NCBI GenBank assembly: GCA_031769625.1
Contig: JAUIMM010000088.1
Coordinates: 7,021,501 to 7,085,500, forward strand
Reading direction: 5' to 3'
Length of the DNA: 64,000 nucleotides
Source: Taudactylus pleione
Lineage: Eukaryota; Chordata; Amphibia; Anura; Myobatrachidae
The notes under the pieces are model-generated. The model was not told the DNA's origin and searched no databases. It was given only the letters and a program-made list of their open reading frames with translations. Shown here in pieces: positions 11,350 to 24,916 of the stretch (within the stretch, counting starts at the first letter, position 1; every line of letters begins with the position of its first letter). Both the position numbers and the translations under genes were made by a program.

Positions 11350-14147
11350 TATATCTCCTGCATTCAGGCATTCAGCTAAGTAATGCATTATTCACAATGG
11401 GGACGGAGCTATGAGATAATTGACCTCAATAGCTAAAGTCATCTGAACATGGCATTACCTGTTCTGACACCGCTATTCGGAGACGCTGTCGCATCAGGAA
11501 ATTTTGGATAAACAGGCAGAGTAAATAATTTCTCACTGTGAAATGTTACAGTAAAAAATATTTTCTTTATTACTAGTTATTTATATAGCGCACACATATT
11601 CCGCAGCGCTTAACAGAGATATTTCAGTCATTCACTTCAGTCCCTGCCCCAGTATAGATTACACTTTATAGTCCCTACCACATGCAGGACCATCTTAACA
11701 TATTGGCTCATAGGGCAACTGCCCAGGGCAAAAAGAAAAAATTATACCAGCGGTGTGGGACACCTGAAACCTAACTAGGTAAAGAATAGAGTAAATGATA
11801 AAATAAATCAGCTATGTCAAAGGACAAATTTAGATCTTTTTAATTGCTAAAAATAATAAAAAATTCAATATACAACAAACATCATTGGCCAATGAAACAC
11901 ATATAAAAAAATGTACAATGTACTATAATAAGTAGCCAATCAATGTCAATCGGTGATACAATAATAAACACTGTAGCTAAAATCGTTGGTTATTTGAATC
12001 ACCACAATACTTATATCAGCTAACAATTAAGTGCTGGTTACTTAAGACATTGATAATTAACATCCCAAATGTTGTAAGTAACATCTTTATCGTGCTTTCT
12101 GTAGTATATTAAGGATCAATCAAAGCACACAAAGTTCCATAAACAGAGACTTGCCTTAAACGTTCCTGAACAAACTTAATAGTCTGTGATGTTCCTTAAG
12201 ATGAATCCTGGTTAAAATTGGTTGTAATCCCCAACAATAGATAACATGTGGAATTGCAGTACCTCACTTTTAAATGCGGACAAGATGTTTTTGATCCTTG
12301 AAATTAAAAAATGTCCCACGTAATAGTGATTTCTATCTCACCAGCAGCATCCCAGTTCCATCTACCTTTCTGCAGGACCCTCACGCTCACACAGTCCCAG
12401 CTCGTGACTCCCCGTAATGTGCGGCTTAAGTAAATTAGCCTGGGTAGTACCTGTGATGCCCTACAACAGTAGGTAACAAACTCTGGGCTCCACTAGCCCT
12501 AGTACAGAAGCCGCTTTCCACACTGTGCCTCGGCTCATGATTCCCAGCAGTGCACGGCACGAACACGTGATCCCGGATAATGCCTGTAGTGTCCGGCAAC
12601 ATTGTACTGGTGAGCTGATGTAACTCTGTGGGACAAGAATTACTCTGCCTCTCCAATACACCAAAGGCTTGATGCAGTTCCTGAAAAGCCAAATAGGTAG
12701 AGACTCGAAGAGGCAATGCTGGATAGCAAATGTCTCACAGTGGTGATCAAAAACCGCTGATGTGATACCCTGACGCCTTTCTTCCCATCAGGATTTCTTC
12801 AGAGGGGTGTGTCCAGAGCAACGTCCACTCACCCTTAATATACCAAGTGCAATTCTAAAACACCTCTGTGTAATTAGATCATTCAATATTTCTTAATTGA
12901 AGTCCATACTAACATAGCTAATATCGCTGCAGAGAAATATATGTCTCTGTATCTCTACAAGACAAGTAAAGCACAAAAATAATAAGATTGAAAATAAAAT
13001 AAAATAAATGTGAATATACATAAAAATAAAAACAAATAAAAATATGTATCATTAAAACAGTTTAGAGCAATTTAATAACAGTATGTCATACTGTGTATTA
13101 ATTTAAATCAAAAGTAGTTAATTAATTAAATCTTCTCAAATTACATGTCTATAATATATAAATATAAATATAAGAATAAAAATAAAAAAAAATAAAAACA
13201 TTTAGGATGTCTTATTTAAACCCGGATTTATAGTGTAGATGCCCTGGTCCAAATAGGAGCATCTAACATATATTAGGTCCATTGTTAAAATACACAAAGA
13301 TACGATACCAGTATTATATCTCTTGTTAACAAGGTAATATCTCTAATGGGTTAATCAATTTCTGTGCATAATTTTGGTGACACAGATTTGTACTGAAGTA
13401 CTTTATATTATCATTTGGCAGAGGACACAACAAAAAGTATTCTATTATTATTATTGCATCAGAATATATACATATGAAAAAATTCTAATATCATTAGATA
13501 CCTCAAATATTTTGAATATTTTAAGATTGTATCAAAATACCACCATCAATAATGTTGGGTGTAGAACTGACGCATGTGCAAACAAGCACGCGCACACTTA
13601 TCTCTATTTATATATAAAACTATGCGAGCGAAGTATACCCACACGTATACACATGTTACAAATGTGGAATTGGAAAATGGGGCACGTGTCTTCAGTGGGA
13701 ACCTGGCACCTTTGGTCACACAAGTTGCAACTGAGCATCGCATCCCAAAATGACCAAACAGAATTTTAAATCAAATTAAATTGCTAAAAATTATGAATGT
13801 ATACATGGATATATGATAAAAAATAATAAATGAAATTTGTGTATGAACAGTATATGGACACACACATATATACGTATATCCACCCACATGTGTATGCATG
13901 TCCACACAACCACACGTGATGTGGAATACGTATATGTGAATATGGGGAAAGCAATATGAATGAGTAAATAACCGCATGTATATATAAAAAATGAAAAGAA
14001 AAGAAAAGCAAAAGGGGACTAATAAATAGATAGATGGATGTCTGTTGGGGACCAACAATATCCGACTGCAGGAGACACAGTACAATTGAAGAGTTGGAGA
14101 ACATAAGTGGAGAAATCAATTCCTCCACACATTAAACTGTGTGTTAC
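11350..14147. other. No gene; possible Penelope-like 3' region
   Basis: I recognise no gene. A short LINE tail lies at 11573-11690. On the minus strand this stretch follows the Penelope-like remnant at 14148-15655, so part of it may be that element's 3' region. On that strand, near 12775-12805, it has a gaagaaatcctgatgggaag word of a kind I associate with such elements (weak inference). Alternating AT and ACGT-rich stretches fill 13000-14100. Confidence 0.35.
11573..11690 (-). repeat. LINE (L2/CR1-like) 3' tail fragment
   Basis: Reverse-strand words agcgctgcggaatatgtg and gcgctatataaataac are typical of L2/CR1-type LINE 3' ends in vertebrates. Only the tail is present. Confidence 0.55.
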
Positions 14148-15655
14148 TCAAAGGACTTCGTTAAGATCTATGATTTCGTTCAAACCTTCAGGAAATAAGC
14201 TATTAAATTCATGTATCCAATATACTTCACGTGTACAGAGTCGTTTGTACCTATCTCCTCCCCTACAAGTATGTTTAATGTGTTCTACACCAGTGATGGT
14301 AAGGCTTTCTACACTGCTATTATGGCATAATGAGAAATGTCTAGAGACACTGTGAGTCATGACCTTATTTTTTTATGTTTCTTCTGTGTTCTCCAAACCT
14401 AAGTTTAAGATTCCTGGTGGTTCTGTCTATATAAGAAAGATTACAGCTGCATTATAGATAACATAATCTGTTTTGCAGTTGATAAATTCTCTAATCTTAT
14501 AGACTTTATTTGAAAATTTCCATAGTAGCTCTTTAGTTTTGTTTTTAGCATGATAGCACATTAGGCATCTAGTGCTCCCACATTTGTAGAAGCCTAGTGG
14601 GATACTTGGAATCCAAGAAGAGTTTGATGGTTCGTCTAGTCGAATACTGGATCTAAAGAAACTAGGGGCAAGAATACTCTTTCAGTTAAGATTTTTCTTG
14701 AATATAATACAGGGTTCATCCTCAATGATATCCCTAAGGATAGGATCTCCCTTAAGGATTGGATAGTTCTTTTTAATAAGATTTTTAATTTGGTAAGCTG
14801 CTTTATTATACTTACAAATATAGGGTCTATTTACTAAGCAGTGTTAGGAGACCGAGTGAAAAGTGATAAGGTGCCAGCCAATCAGCTCCTAACTGCCATC
14901 TCACAGGCTGTGTTTGAAAAATGACAGTTGGGAGCTGATTGGCTGGCACCTTATCACTTTTCACTCTGTCTCCTAACACCGCTTAGTAAATAGACCCCAT
15001 GGTATTCTTTCCACTAATTCCTTACCTGAAGGCTTACACATAGTATTCTTGATGTTAATGAACTTATCTCCATGTGTCTGAGATGGTCCCAACAGACAAT
15101 CCCAATCTATTTTGCATACCTCATCAAAAGCCCGGTTTAGTAGGTTTGAAGGGTATCCCCTTTCCAAGAAACGCTCTATAATTTCACTAGATTGCTTCTT
15201 ATATGCCAAATCAGAACTGCAGTTTTTCTTCAACCTCATTAGTTGTCCCTTGGGGATATTATTCCTCCACGGTTTGTAATGTGCACTTTTGTAATGGAGG
15301 TAATAGTTAGCATCCACCTTCTTATGAAAAGTGGATGAAACAATAATGTTATCCATTATTTGCAAGTCGAGATCCAGGAAGGAAATAGAGGACCTATTAA
15401 ATTGGTGTGTGAATTTCAAATTATATGTGTTATTATTTAAAGAATCTACAAAAGAGCGTGCCAGTGTTTCTTCCCCATCCCAAATGATAAATAAATCATC
15501 AATGTAATGGCCACAGAGTACGAGATTTGCGTTAAATGCCCGCCCCATCACCTGTAAAAAATGATCACCATTGAAAATAAAGTTATTATGTGTGAGAATG
15601 AACCCAATGGAATCAACTACAAATTTCTGGTGTTGTGTGGATAATTTAGATGTTT
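14148..15655 (-). pseudogene. Penelope-like retroelement remnant (RT + GIY-YIG region)
   Basis: On the minus strand the upstream half reads as a reverse transcriptase C-terminal region. It has the catalytic YIDDLFIIW motif, then SISFLDLDLQI, HKKVDANYYLHY, IPKGQLMRLKKNCS and ERGYPSNLLNRAF, an order I recognise from Penelope-like elements. The usual conserved segment just before YIDD appears deleted. After an inserted MITE (14823-14998) the downstream half reads YPILKGDPILRDI, KCGSTRCLMC, FINCKTDYVIY and finally GGDRYKRL, EVYWIHEF and FPEGLNEI, which fit the linker and GIY-YIG endonuclease end. Internal stops and frame changes show it is dead. Confidence 0.8.
14823..14998. mobile_element. Short fold-back MITE inside the Penelope-like remnant
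   Basis: GGGTCTATTTACTAAGC at the left is the inverse of GCTTAGTAAATAGACCC at the right, and the whole 176-bp sequence folds back on itself (gataaggtgccagccaatc pairs with gattggctggcaccttatc). It interrupts the retroelement frame, so it inserted later. Confidence 0.85.
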
Positions 15656-16432
15656 CTAGAACAGGGCCCCATGATTCTAGGGGACTTTGAGCAAGGAGAG
15701 GCTGGGCCGGGGGGGCAGCTACATGGAGTGTGCAGCCGGTTGCTTTGTGCATAGGGCAGCCAGCAGAGAGGCAGGCAGAGAAAGATGTTCCCTGGCCGCT
15801 TTGACTGGGAATTACACACAATCTGAGCGGCAAGACATCATTCTCTACCTGTCTCCCAGCCTGCAGCCACTGAGCCACATTAGAGGGGGGGGGCAAAGGT
15901 AGCACATCCCCCCCCTGTGCCCCCCTAACTCAGGGGGCTCCCATACTTTACAGGAACTGCACTGTGAGCTGGAGAAGAGAAGACGGTGGTGGAGTCCATA
16001 ATCCTAGCTTTACATGTTTTTTTATATTTTAACATTGATTTTGAAGAAAGTACCAATAACTCTAAAGGTTGTCTTGACCAGTTACATTTTTATTTCCGTG
16101 AATGGGTGGGTAAGCACTTTGCCCATGGCCTACAACGCTGTTAAAACAGCCCTGACCACATGTACACACATACCCATATTATACACTAGGACTACTTTTT
16201 GTCAGAAGCCAATTATGGTTTACAGGGCCCCATTGGCACCTATGATAAAGAGAGCCCTGGATTTTATTAGTTGTTTAGAAGGTGCCAGTATTGAGGACTC
16301 ACTTTCATAGGACAGCTTCAATAGGACAGCTTTTAGTCATCATTCAGGAGCATTTAATATCTATGTAATGCGAGTGTTCAAATACCTATAACAAGTGATA
16401 CATGTAATAGGACAATTATTATGTCTCCTCAC
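15656..16432. other. No gene recognised
   Basis: GC-rich start (C and G runs near 15880-15930) followed by AT-rich DNA; no supported feature. Confidence 0.4.
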
Positions 16433-17985
16433 TGTCATGATTCAAAGTGTGTCATTTCATGATATGAGAGCTAATGACTGCTAGGCAGTAGCTCTTTGAA
16501 TAAAGGTTTCAACCTTTTCTAACATACATCGCTAACATGCATCTCGAACATGTATCTCTAACATACAGTACATCTCTAACATGCATCTCTAACATGCATC
16601 TGTAACATACATCACTAACATGCATATCTATCATGCATCTCTAACATACATCTCTAACATGCATCTCTAACATACATCTCTAACATACATCACTAACATG
16701 CATCTCTAATATGCATCTCTAACATACATCTCTAACATATATCTCTAACATACATCTTTAACATACATCACTAACATTACATACATCTCTAACATGCATC
16801 TCTAACATACATCTGTAACATACACCTCTAACATGTATGATGTCATGATTCAAAGTGTGTCATTTCATGAAAGGAGAGCTAGTGACTGTTAGGCAGTAGC
16901 TCTTTGAATAAAGGTTTCAACCTTTTCTAACATACATCACTAACATGCATCTCTAACATGCATCTCTAACATACATCACTAACATACATCTTTAATATAC
17001 ATCTCTAACATACATCTCTAACATGCATCTGTAACATACATCACTAACATACATCTCTAACATGCATCTGTAACATACATCACTAACATACATCTCTAAC
17101 ATACATTTCTAACACATCTCTAACACACATCACTAACATGCATCTCTAACATACATATCTAACATACATCTCTAACATACATCTCTAACATACATCTCTA
17201 ACATGCATCATGCATCTCTAACATACATCTCTAACATACATCACTAACATACATCACTAACATGCATCTCTAACATACATATATAACATGTATCTCTAAC
17301 ATACATATCTAACATGCATCTGTAACATGCATCTGTAACATACATTTCTAACATACATCACTAACATGCATCTCTATCATGCATCTCTAACATGCATCTC
17401 TAACATGCATCTGTAACATGCATCTGTAACATGCATCTGTAACATACATCTCTAACATACATCACTAACATGCATCTCTAACATACATCTCTAACATACA
17501 TCTCTAATATGCATCTCTAACATATCTAACATATATCTCTAACATGCATCTGTAACATACATCTCTAACATACTGTACATCACTAACATACATCACTAAC
17601 ATGCACTGTAACATACATCTCTTACATACATCACTAACATACATCTCTAACATACATCTCTAACATACCTCTCTCTCATACATCACTAACATGCATCTCT
17701 AACATACATCTCTAACATGCACTGTAACATACATCTCTTACATACATCACTAACATACATCTCTAACATACATCTCTAACATACATCTCTAACATACATC
17801 ACTAACATGCATCTCTATCATACCTCTCTCTCATACATCACTAACATGCATCTCTAACATACATCTCTAACATGCATCTCTAACATACATCACTAACATG
17901 CATCTCTAACATACATCACTAACATACATCTCTAACATACATCTGTAACATACATCTCTAACATACATCACTAACATGCACCTTT
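16433..17985 (+). repeat. 13-bp minisatellite with duplicated 98-bp leader
   Basis: From about 16516 the unit atctctaacatac (13 bp, with atgc, atcac and atctg variants) repeats for about 1.45 kb. A 98-bp leader, tgtcatgattcaaagtgtg to ttctaacatacatc, occurs at 16433-16530 and again inside the array at 16841-16938. The array therefore grew partly by duplicating leader plus units together. Confidence 0.9.
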
Positions 17986-18202
17986 ACAGCCGATCTTGGA
18001 ACAGCAAAAACTGATTTTAATAAGGCAGTTAGCAAAACCAGAATTTGGGCTACAGGCGTGCAGCTATGCATGTGCTAGGGGGATACATTAGAACATTTAT
18101 GCATATTGAAATATATAGATATATTTCTATACCTTTTTAAATGACCTTTATTAAATCATTGTGATGCTCTTTTCTACTGACATGAATGAGCATAGCTTAA
18201 GC

Positions 18203-18527
18203 CAGTGGTTCCCAAACTTTGCGCCATGGCACCCTGGGGTGCCTCGGGACACTTGCAGGTGTGCCTCAGGTTGGTGGTCCAGCACCAAGTCAAATTATTT
18301 ATTGTCAATATAATGTAAATATGTGGACAACCAGAAGCGCAAACCTGTCCACCACCACATAACTGACCCTAAGTACGACATATAAGCACAATTTACTTCA
18401 CTTACTGTAACTACTTTACTACATTTTTTTCTGAATTTTTCAATAACAAACTTTTGCTTTAGGGGTGCCATGAAAACAATGCTGATACTCTAGGGCACCA
18501 GGATTCAAAAAAGTTTGGGAACCACTG
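18203..18527. mobile_element. hAT-type MITE (325 bp)
   Basis: The ends CAGTGGTTCCCAAACTTT and AAGTTTGGGAACCACTG are inverted. A perfect 8-bp duplication, GCTTAAGC, flanks it at 18195-18202 and 18528-18535, the hAT hallmark. No coding sequence. Confidence 0.95.
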
Positions 18528-19561
18528 GCTTAAGCACTATATACAGTACAGCCAATGACATTTCTGAAGCAGGAATTTGAAGCTACATCAAAACAAGAAT
18601 TGCTGTGTGACTGAAATTGTGTATTTTATGCTGTAAAAAGAATATATATTCTCAAGGTTATGCATGTACTTTTTAAAATGAAGGACTTCTATTTAGCTGC
18701 TTGCGAGAGTTATTATTTATGCATTCGGAGAAAATGATGTGCATATTAAGGTGCCTCTTTGTTCTTGTCGTACGATCACTGATTTTATCTACAAATGCTG
18801 CCGTCAGCGTTCAAGGGGGCATTAGTGCAACAGGAACTCAGCCTGCTCTGTACAGGAAAATAATGAGTCTAAGTGCCAGAATGATTAGGTTACTTACTAC
18901 ATGAGGACATACCAAATGCCTATATTACATATGTCTTATTAATTGACAGCGTGTTGCTTTATATACTATACATATATTTTATTATTAATCTTGTCTGTCT
19001 TTTAATATAAAGTAGAGCAGCTATTTAACAGTAATATACAGCTAGAATACAGTTTCATTCTGGGATTTGAAGGTGCCATGCCACCATGGAAATCAATAAT
19101 AGGTGCCCGGGAAGTAGTATGACAATAGAGAGCATGCTAAGTCCATTGTTGGGGTGTGGCCAGCCTTGACGTGGTGTGATTAGTACATAGCTATCCCCCC
19201 CCACCACCCTTCCCCCCCCCCTCCATTATACCTATGTATGACATACACCACTGTTTTGATAGACTCAGCTACCTAGAATAAAAGTAAGGAAGTTTAGGAC
19301 ATAGGGTATGGGGTGCAGCCAACAAGCAAAGCCATTTCAAGAGCAAGGGACACCTCCCCACACCATGCAACAGGGCCCTTCCATTACCTGTTCCCGGCGA
19401 CGCCATCTTTGCAGTAATATATTGGAAAGACAGAGCATGTGCACTACAGATTAAAAAGACTGACACAGTACCAGAGAGTTTGTTAGCTCCTGTGCGGACC
19501 ATATTTCTGAATATAATACCTGGAAGATGGAGCTGACAGACAAGTATAGGAAGGGGGACCA
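18528..19561. other. No gene recognised
   Basis: Mainly AT-rich sequence with a C-rich stretch near 19194-19225. Confidence 0.4.
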
Positions 19562-19660
19562 CAGTGGCGTATTGGTCAGTAGTCCTGGGTGCAGGGCATG
19601 TGGCACAGGGCCCCCCCTTGACCCATAGGCCTGTATGCACTGCACACCCCACAACCATGA
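19562..19660 (+). repeat. Partial copy of the 53481-53825 hAT-like family
   Basis: The words cagtggcgta, gggtgcagggc, gggcccccccttgaccca and tgcactgcacaccc parallel the 53.5 kb and 51.3 kb copies. The right end is missing. Confidence 0.4.
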
Positions 19661-19989
19661 CAGAATCATCACTGTCACCAGAGATTTCTCCAGTTTCCCA
19701 GTGGACACCGGATGAATAATGTACATTAAATAACTGAAGTGTTTATACTTCACTCTCTTTCTTCAGTAGATTGCCATGTAGGAGGGATGACAGCTTGGCA
19801 GGTCGTGCAGAAATGTGGGGATGATCCAGCTGTCTCTAATGGACTGGGAAGTAATCATTTACATTTTAACAGAGCTTCACTGAGATGTCAGATTATGACT
19901 GAAAAATGTATTTTACCTCCATTGTTCCTATAAGAAAATGGTGAGATTTTAGTTTTCATTTAAGTATTTAATATAAATGATGGATAAGT

Positions 19990-21168
19990 ATTATTATTAT
20001 TACATTTTATTTATAGGGCGCCACAAGTGTCCGCAGTGCCGTACATACAGTAAAGGGTACACAGAACCTTACATTACAATACAGTAACAAAATATAAACA
20101 GAACAATTAGCAACACAATTCTCCTTACACAATACAGCTGGGAAGGTGAAGGCTGTCATATAAGTGCTAGAGAAGAAGGCTGAGAGACAGTGGGGAGGAG
20201 GACCCTGCTCCTAGGAGCTTACAATCTAGGGGAGAGGGGAGACGGACAGATGACATGAGGCATGAGTGTGTAGAGGGGGACCTGAGTGCAGGAAGTAAGC
20301 AAGGTAGAGATGGCTGAGGCAGGAGGGACAGAGGCCTGGTAACATGGTTATGTGGTGGAAGGGTATGCTTTGATGAACAGGTGGGTTTTCAGTGCACATT
20401 TAAAGCTCTGCAAGGTAGGGGTGAGCCTGATCGAGCGGGGAAGCTCATTCCTGTGTAGGGGGGCTGCGCGAACAAAATCTTGGATACGAGCATGAGATGA
20501 AGTAACCAGGGTGGAGGAGAGGTAACAGTCATTGGCAGACCGTAGTGGGAGGGAGGGAGTATGTAAGGAGATGAGGTTGGAGATGTAGGGAGCAGTGGAG
20601 TTAGAAAGGGCCTTGTATGTGAAGGTGAGGAGTTTGAAGAGGATTCTGTAGGGGAATGGGAGCCAGTGCAGGTTTTGGCAGAGGGGAGCAGCAGAAGAGA
20701 AATGGTGGGAGAGGAAGATAAGTCTAGCTGCAGCCTTGAGAACAGACTGGAGGGGAACAAGATGGCAATGTGGGAGGCCAGTAAGGAGAAGGTTGAAGTA
20801 GTCAAGCTGAGAAATGATTAGTTATTAAATAATCAGTTTGGTAGCATTCTGGGAGAGGAAAGGCCTAATGCGAGCGATGTTGCGTAGCTAGAACCGACAG
20901 GATTGAGCCAGAGATTGAATGTGGGGTGTGAAGGAAAGGGTGGAGTTAAGGATGACACCCAAACAGCGAAGTTGGGGGACAGGAGCGATGATGGTGTTGA
21001 TTGGTTGGAGTGGAGACTCTATTAGGGGTTCGGTTTTGTCCATGTTGAGCTTCAGAGAGCGCTCGGACATCCAGGAAGAGATGGCGGAGAGGCAGCTGGA
21101 TACCTGAGAGAGGACAGAAGAGGAGTGTTCAGGAGAGGAGAGGGAATAGAGGGCATCCGTATAATAGA
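19990..21168 (-). pseudogene. L2/CR1-like LINE, 5'-truncated, 3' part of reverse transcriptase
   Basis: On the minus strand, from about 21168, the conceptual product has SSWMSERSLKLNMDKTE, then LRCLGVILNSTLSF, QLDYFNLLLTGLP, VLKAAARLIF, LHWLPFPYRILFKLLTF, YKALSNSTAPYIS and AAPLHRNELPRSIR. This is the ordered C-terminal half of L2/CR1-type reverse transcriptase. At least one stop lies after SCRF and frames shift. The 3' end runs into cgccctataaataaaatg and a taataataa tail at 19990, as expected for this LINE class. The catalytic YADD region is absent because of 5' truncation. Confidence 0.85.
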
Positions 21169-23047
21169 TAAACCATTATAACAGGGTGGATTAAAAATGG
21201 CAATTGACTGGTGCTTGTATAATATTAATCTTTCCACATATGCTTGACTGGAATGTTTAATTGCAAATTGAATGTTCTTACTTTAGGAACTTTTGTTATT
21301 GGAACATTTTAGGTCACGTTCTGAAATGAGGTCAGGTCACCTAACAGATTTCTCCAATAACTAGTACTTGCATTTGGGGACATCAGTCATTTTTGTTTTC
21401 AAAGTCATCATTGGTCTCATTTTAGTCTCATCTGTGTCATCTTAGTCCTCAAATCACCAAGCACCAGAAAGATTTTATTTTACAAGGTCAATCAGTTTGA
21501 GATGAGAATAGAATATTCTGAATTCTTTTTTGTTAATAATATACAAAATTACTTCCGAGAAGGCAAATACCATATCTGTTCTGCCCTACATCTTCCCCTA
21601 AATGCCATCATTCTTAGATGTAATCTTGTCATTATAGTATAAGGGCACGTTATGTAAAATATATAACTTTTGCTTCAATTAAGTTCTTAGGGATGTGTGA
21701 GACGTCTGTGTGAATTGGTTGCAATGCATGCTCAGAGCTATATGAGCATTTGTATTATAAGATCAGTAGCGTTAGTGCCCAAAAACTTGTGCAAGGACGT
21801 GCTTAGAGATTCTGCATTTCATATCCATATTAACCTAGAAAGTACAATCTGTATTTCCCTCTTGGGTAATTATGCATCCAGACCCGCTCGATTTAATGAG
21901 CTATTTAACTTTTGCATAAATATGTTTTCATTGTTAAGACTAACAAATAGTTTCATGTTTAGTGTTCTTTTAAATTGGCAAACAGATTGCAATAGAATGA
22001 TTACTTTTAACCTGCTAATAAGTTATAATAACTGACTGATTCACCAGATTTTGCTTTCATTCTATTCAATGACATATCCCTGTTAACACGAAAAGTACAG
22101 TATTAGCATATAAAGTATGGGGATAATGAAAGATGCTTTATTATTGAATAAACATATTTTCAATGTGCAATCATTGTTTTTATCTATTTTTTTCTCTTTG
22201 CTGTAACCAGACATCCATCATTTCCACCAATGTGTGCGCAGTGGCCAGTATCAGTATTGCTCCGCTGCATTGGCAATATTTAATGCATAAATTGCAATTA
22301 TAAGTGACATTTTGATAAATAGGCCCCACAGTCCATCCCATCTGAGGGCCCAAAGTTGTCACTCTCTCATCTTGGGGTTGTCACTCGCACACTTCCAGTC
22401 TCAAATATATCAGGATCTTTCCTTTTACCTTGGCCTCCTCTCACTACCGGGCATCGTTCCCCTCCTGCAGTCGCGCATTCTGCCCCCTGTAGCCCTCACA
22501 ATGCACAATTTCTCACACCTGCTATGCTTGGGATGCTCCTCAGAAAGGACAAGTATGCTCCTGAACTGTCACTCACTATCAGACTGTCAGCACTTGGCTT
22601 GGCTCTGATACCACTCTGCTGCACCCACTCCCCTCTATGGGCTGGACTCAGAATTGCACGCAAGTTCATCTTACAGACGGATCTTACATTATTTTGCACT
22701 GCGCATGAGTTTGCTTGCAGTTGAATCCGTGTAACAGGGCAGTAGCATGTAGGATAAGTATTCTGAGGACATGTGGTGGGTGTATAGGAGGAAGTGTGGG
22801 CTATGCGGAGTTGTGCATAAGATTTCAGGCGGATCTCTTGCACCAGTGATAGGGCTCGTGCACATGCGCACTGGCAGTGATGATGGCTACTTTTACAAGT
22901 GGCTGATTCAGTATGGTGCGACTGCTGAATACGGACTGAATACAGGCCACTGAATTCTTTCCATGCATGGAATGAATCAGACCCGCTATGCCTTGGTTCC
23001 AGAACATCCAAAGGATGCTCCCTGTTTGCACCCTGCAGCATGTAGAG
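21169..23047. other. No gene recognised
   Basis: No supported gene. Near 22640-22990 are words (ggactcagaattgc, gaatgaatcagacccgc) that may be an old Harbinger-like MITE, but its ends are not clear. Confidence 0.35.
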
Positions 23048-23404
23048 CAGGGATGGGGAACCTGCCGTATAAGGCCCGCGGAATCATTTGGTCTGGCCCT
23101 CTGAGCTTTTTTCTACTAGCCTTATCTGGCCAGCAGGGTGCCTAGAATGGCAGTCTGCAGCCAGAATCTATGCAGCAGTGCCGCCTGGAACGTCTTTAGG
23201 TTGCTTCAGACGATCACACTGCTGCCCTTACAGCTCCCCGGAGCATCCTGAGGATGTTCCAGGCATTGCTGTAATCACCTGCGATTGTGGCCCCTCCCCT
23301 GTGTGACATCACACGGAGGGGTCGTGGCCTGCACCGGGCCCGTGAATAATGTTATATACTGTATATCAAAATGGCCCTTGGCAGAAAAAGGTTCCCCACC
23401 CCTG
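23048..23404. mobile_element. hAT-type MITE (357 bp)
   Basis: CAGGGATGGGGAACCT at the left mirrors AGGTTCCCCACCCCTG at the right, and the 8-bp sequence ATGTAGAG flanks both sides (23040-23047 and 23405-23412). Confidence 0.95.
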
Positions 23405-24916
23405 ATGTAGAGCCACCGGGGCATCCTAAGGCTGCTGCTCCGGGCAGCGCTCTTCTTCCGGTGGCAGCCACACCCCCTCAGTGTGATCTCATTAATTCAC
23501 AAGTGCAAGGGGCTGGGCCGGAACATGGCGGAAAACTGCCCTGCTCCGCGCTGGGTGAACGCATCCGTCAGTGTCTGCAGTTGTTGTCCAATCTCAGTAA
23601 CTGTGCTCTGTAACAGTCAAATCTGTCCAATATGGACTCACACGTATTTAATCTTCCTGTTCCTGGGGGATTATTTTTCCTTTTTCATTGTCCGTTAGTT
23701 TATTGTTATTGCTGAGCTAGTTATTTGGCTAACTTGTCCCAAACTCTCCCAAATTTCCATTGTGACTCTCCACCTGGATGCAAGCAGCTCATTTCAGCTA
23801 CAAAAGGTAAATGCTTTATATCTTTCCACTTCTGATTTTTAACCATAATTACAGCAACCTTATATTGAATTGAATCATGTTATTTATAAGCATGCTAAGC
23901 TAAAACCATTACATTCTTTATACTACAAATCACAAAAAGAGCAGTTCATCTACGAAATACAAAATAATGTAGCGATGGCATTATGTTAGTTATGTGCAGG
24001 GTTATCAAATTAAATGTCAATGGACCAGATTAGATGTTTTCTGGATTGCACAGTCATAGACTTTTTTGGAATGGGGCCAAGAATTGAGAAACAAAAGGTT
24101 CATTCCTCAGCTTGATTAGTACTTATATTAAACACAATACAGGTATGAACTAGCCGGGCAGGTTACAAATAGTTTTTACTTTGACGTATATGGGAGTAAA
24201 AAAACAGGCTATTTAGCCTCCAATAGATCTTATTTTATAGATACAACATTCCAATCTCAGTAATTTTATTACATTACATTATCATAGCTTTATAGATTGT
24301 TTTCTGGCCTCCCTAATAGGCAGCTGAACAAATGCATTAATATTCCCCAGTGACATTAATAGCGGAGTCGCTGCATGGAAAATTGCTGTTTCTGAAACTG
24401 TGCAAGTGTTCAGTACCTAACACAATGCTCTGTACATGTGCTGCCATCTACTGTATGCCATGAATAATACACACCAGTGCTTTCTCACGTTATCAGGAAT
24501 ACCACATTTCCCACCGTTCATCCTATTACTACGTTACACAATTATGAGGCACAAACTGTATGCAAGTGAGCCTAATTCAGTGTTTACATGTAATATCAAT
24601 AACTTTACAGTCAAATCTACATGTACTATATGACCCTCATTATAGACTAAGATCTCACGAGCAGGGTCCTCCTCCCATGTTTTCCCCCTGCACTGTCCCT
24701 GTCTCCGGTGTGGTCACACTCACAGTTAGCTACTCTGATCATTTGTGACCACCTTTCCAGGGTTATTGAGTGCTACTGTTTTCTACTGCAACTCACGTAG
24801 TTGTCTAAATATTTCATTCTTCTCCTTGTACTGTCTATTTGAACCTTATTTCATTGTATTGTTTGTGTATCATTGCAAATTTTTCTTGTATTCTGCTACA
24901 GATTCATTTCATAATA
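23405..24916. other. No gene recognised
   Basis: AT-rich sequence; nothing supported. Confidence 0.4.

Noticed and set aside
22496..23041. 181-residue minus-strand frame
   Set aside because: No recognisable domain; Cys/His content looks random; it ends at a hAT MITE border.
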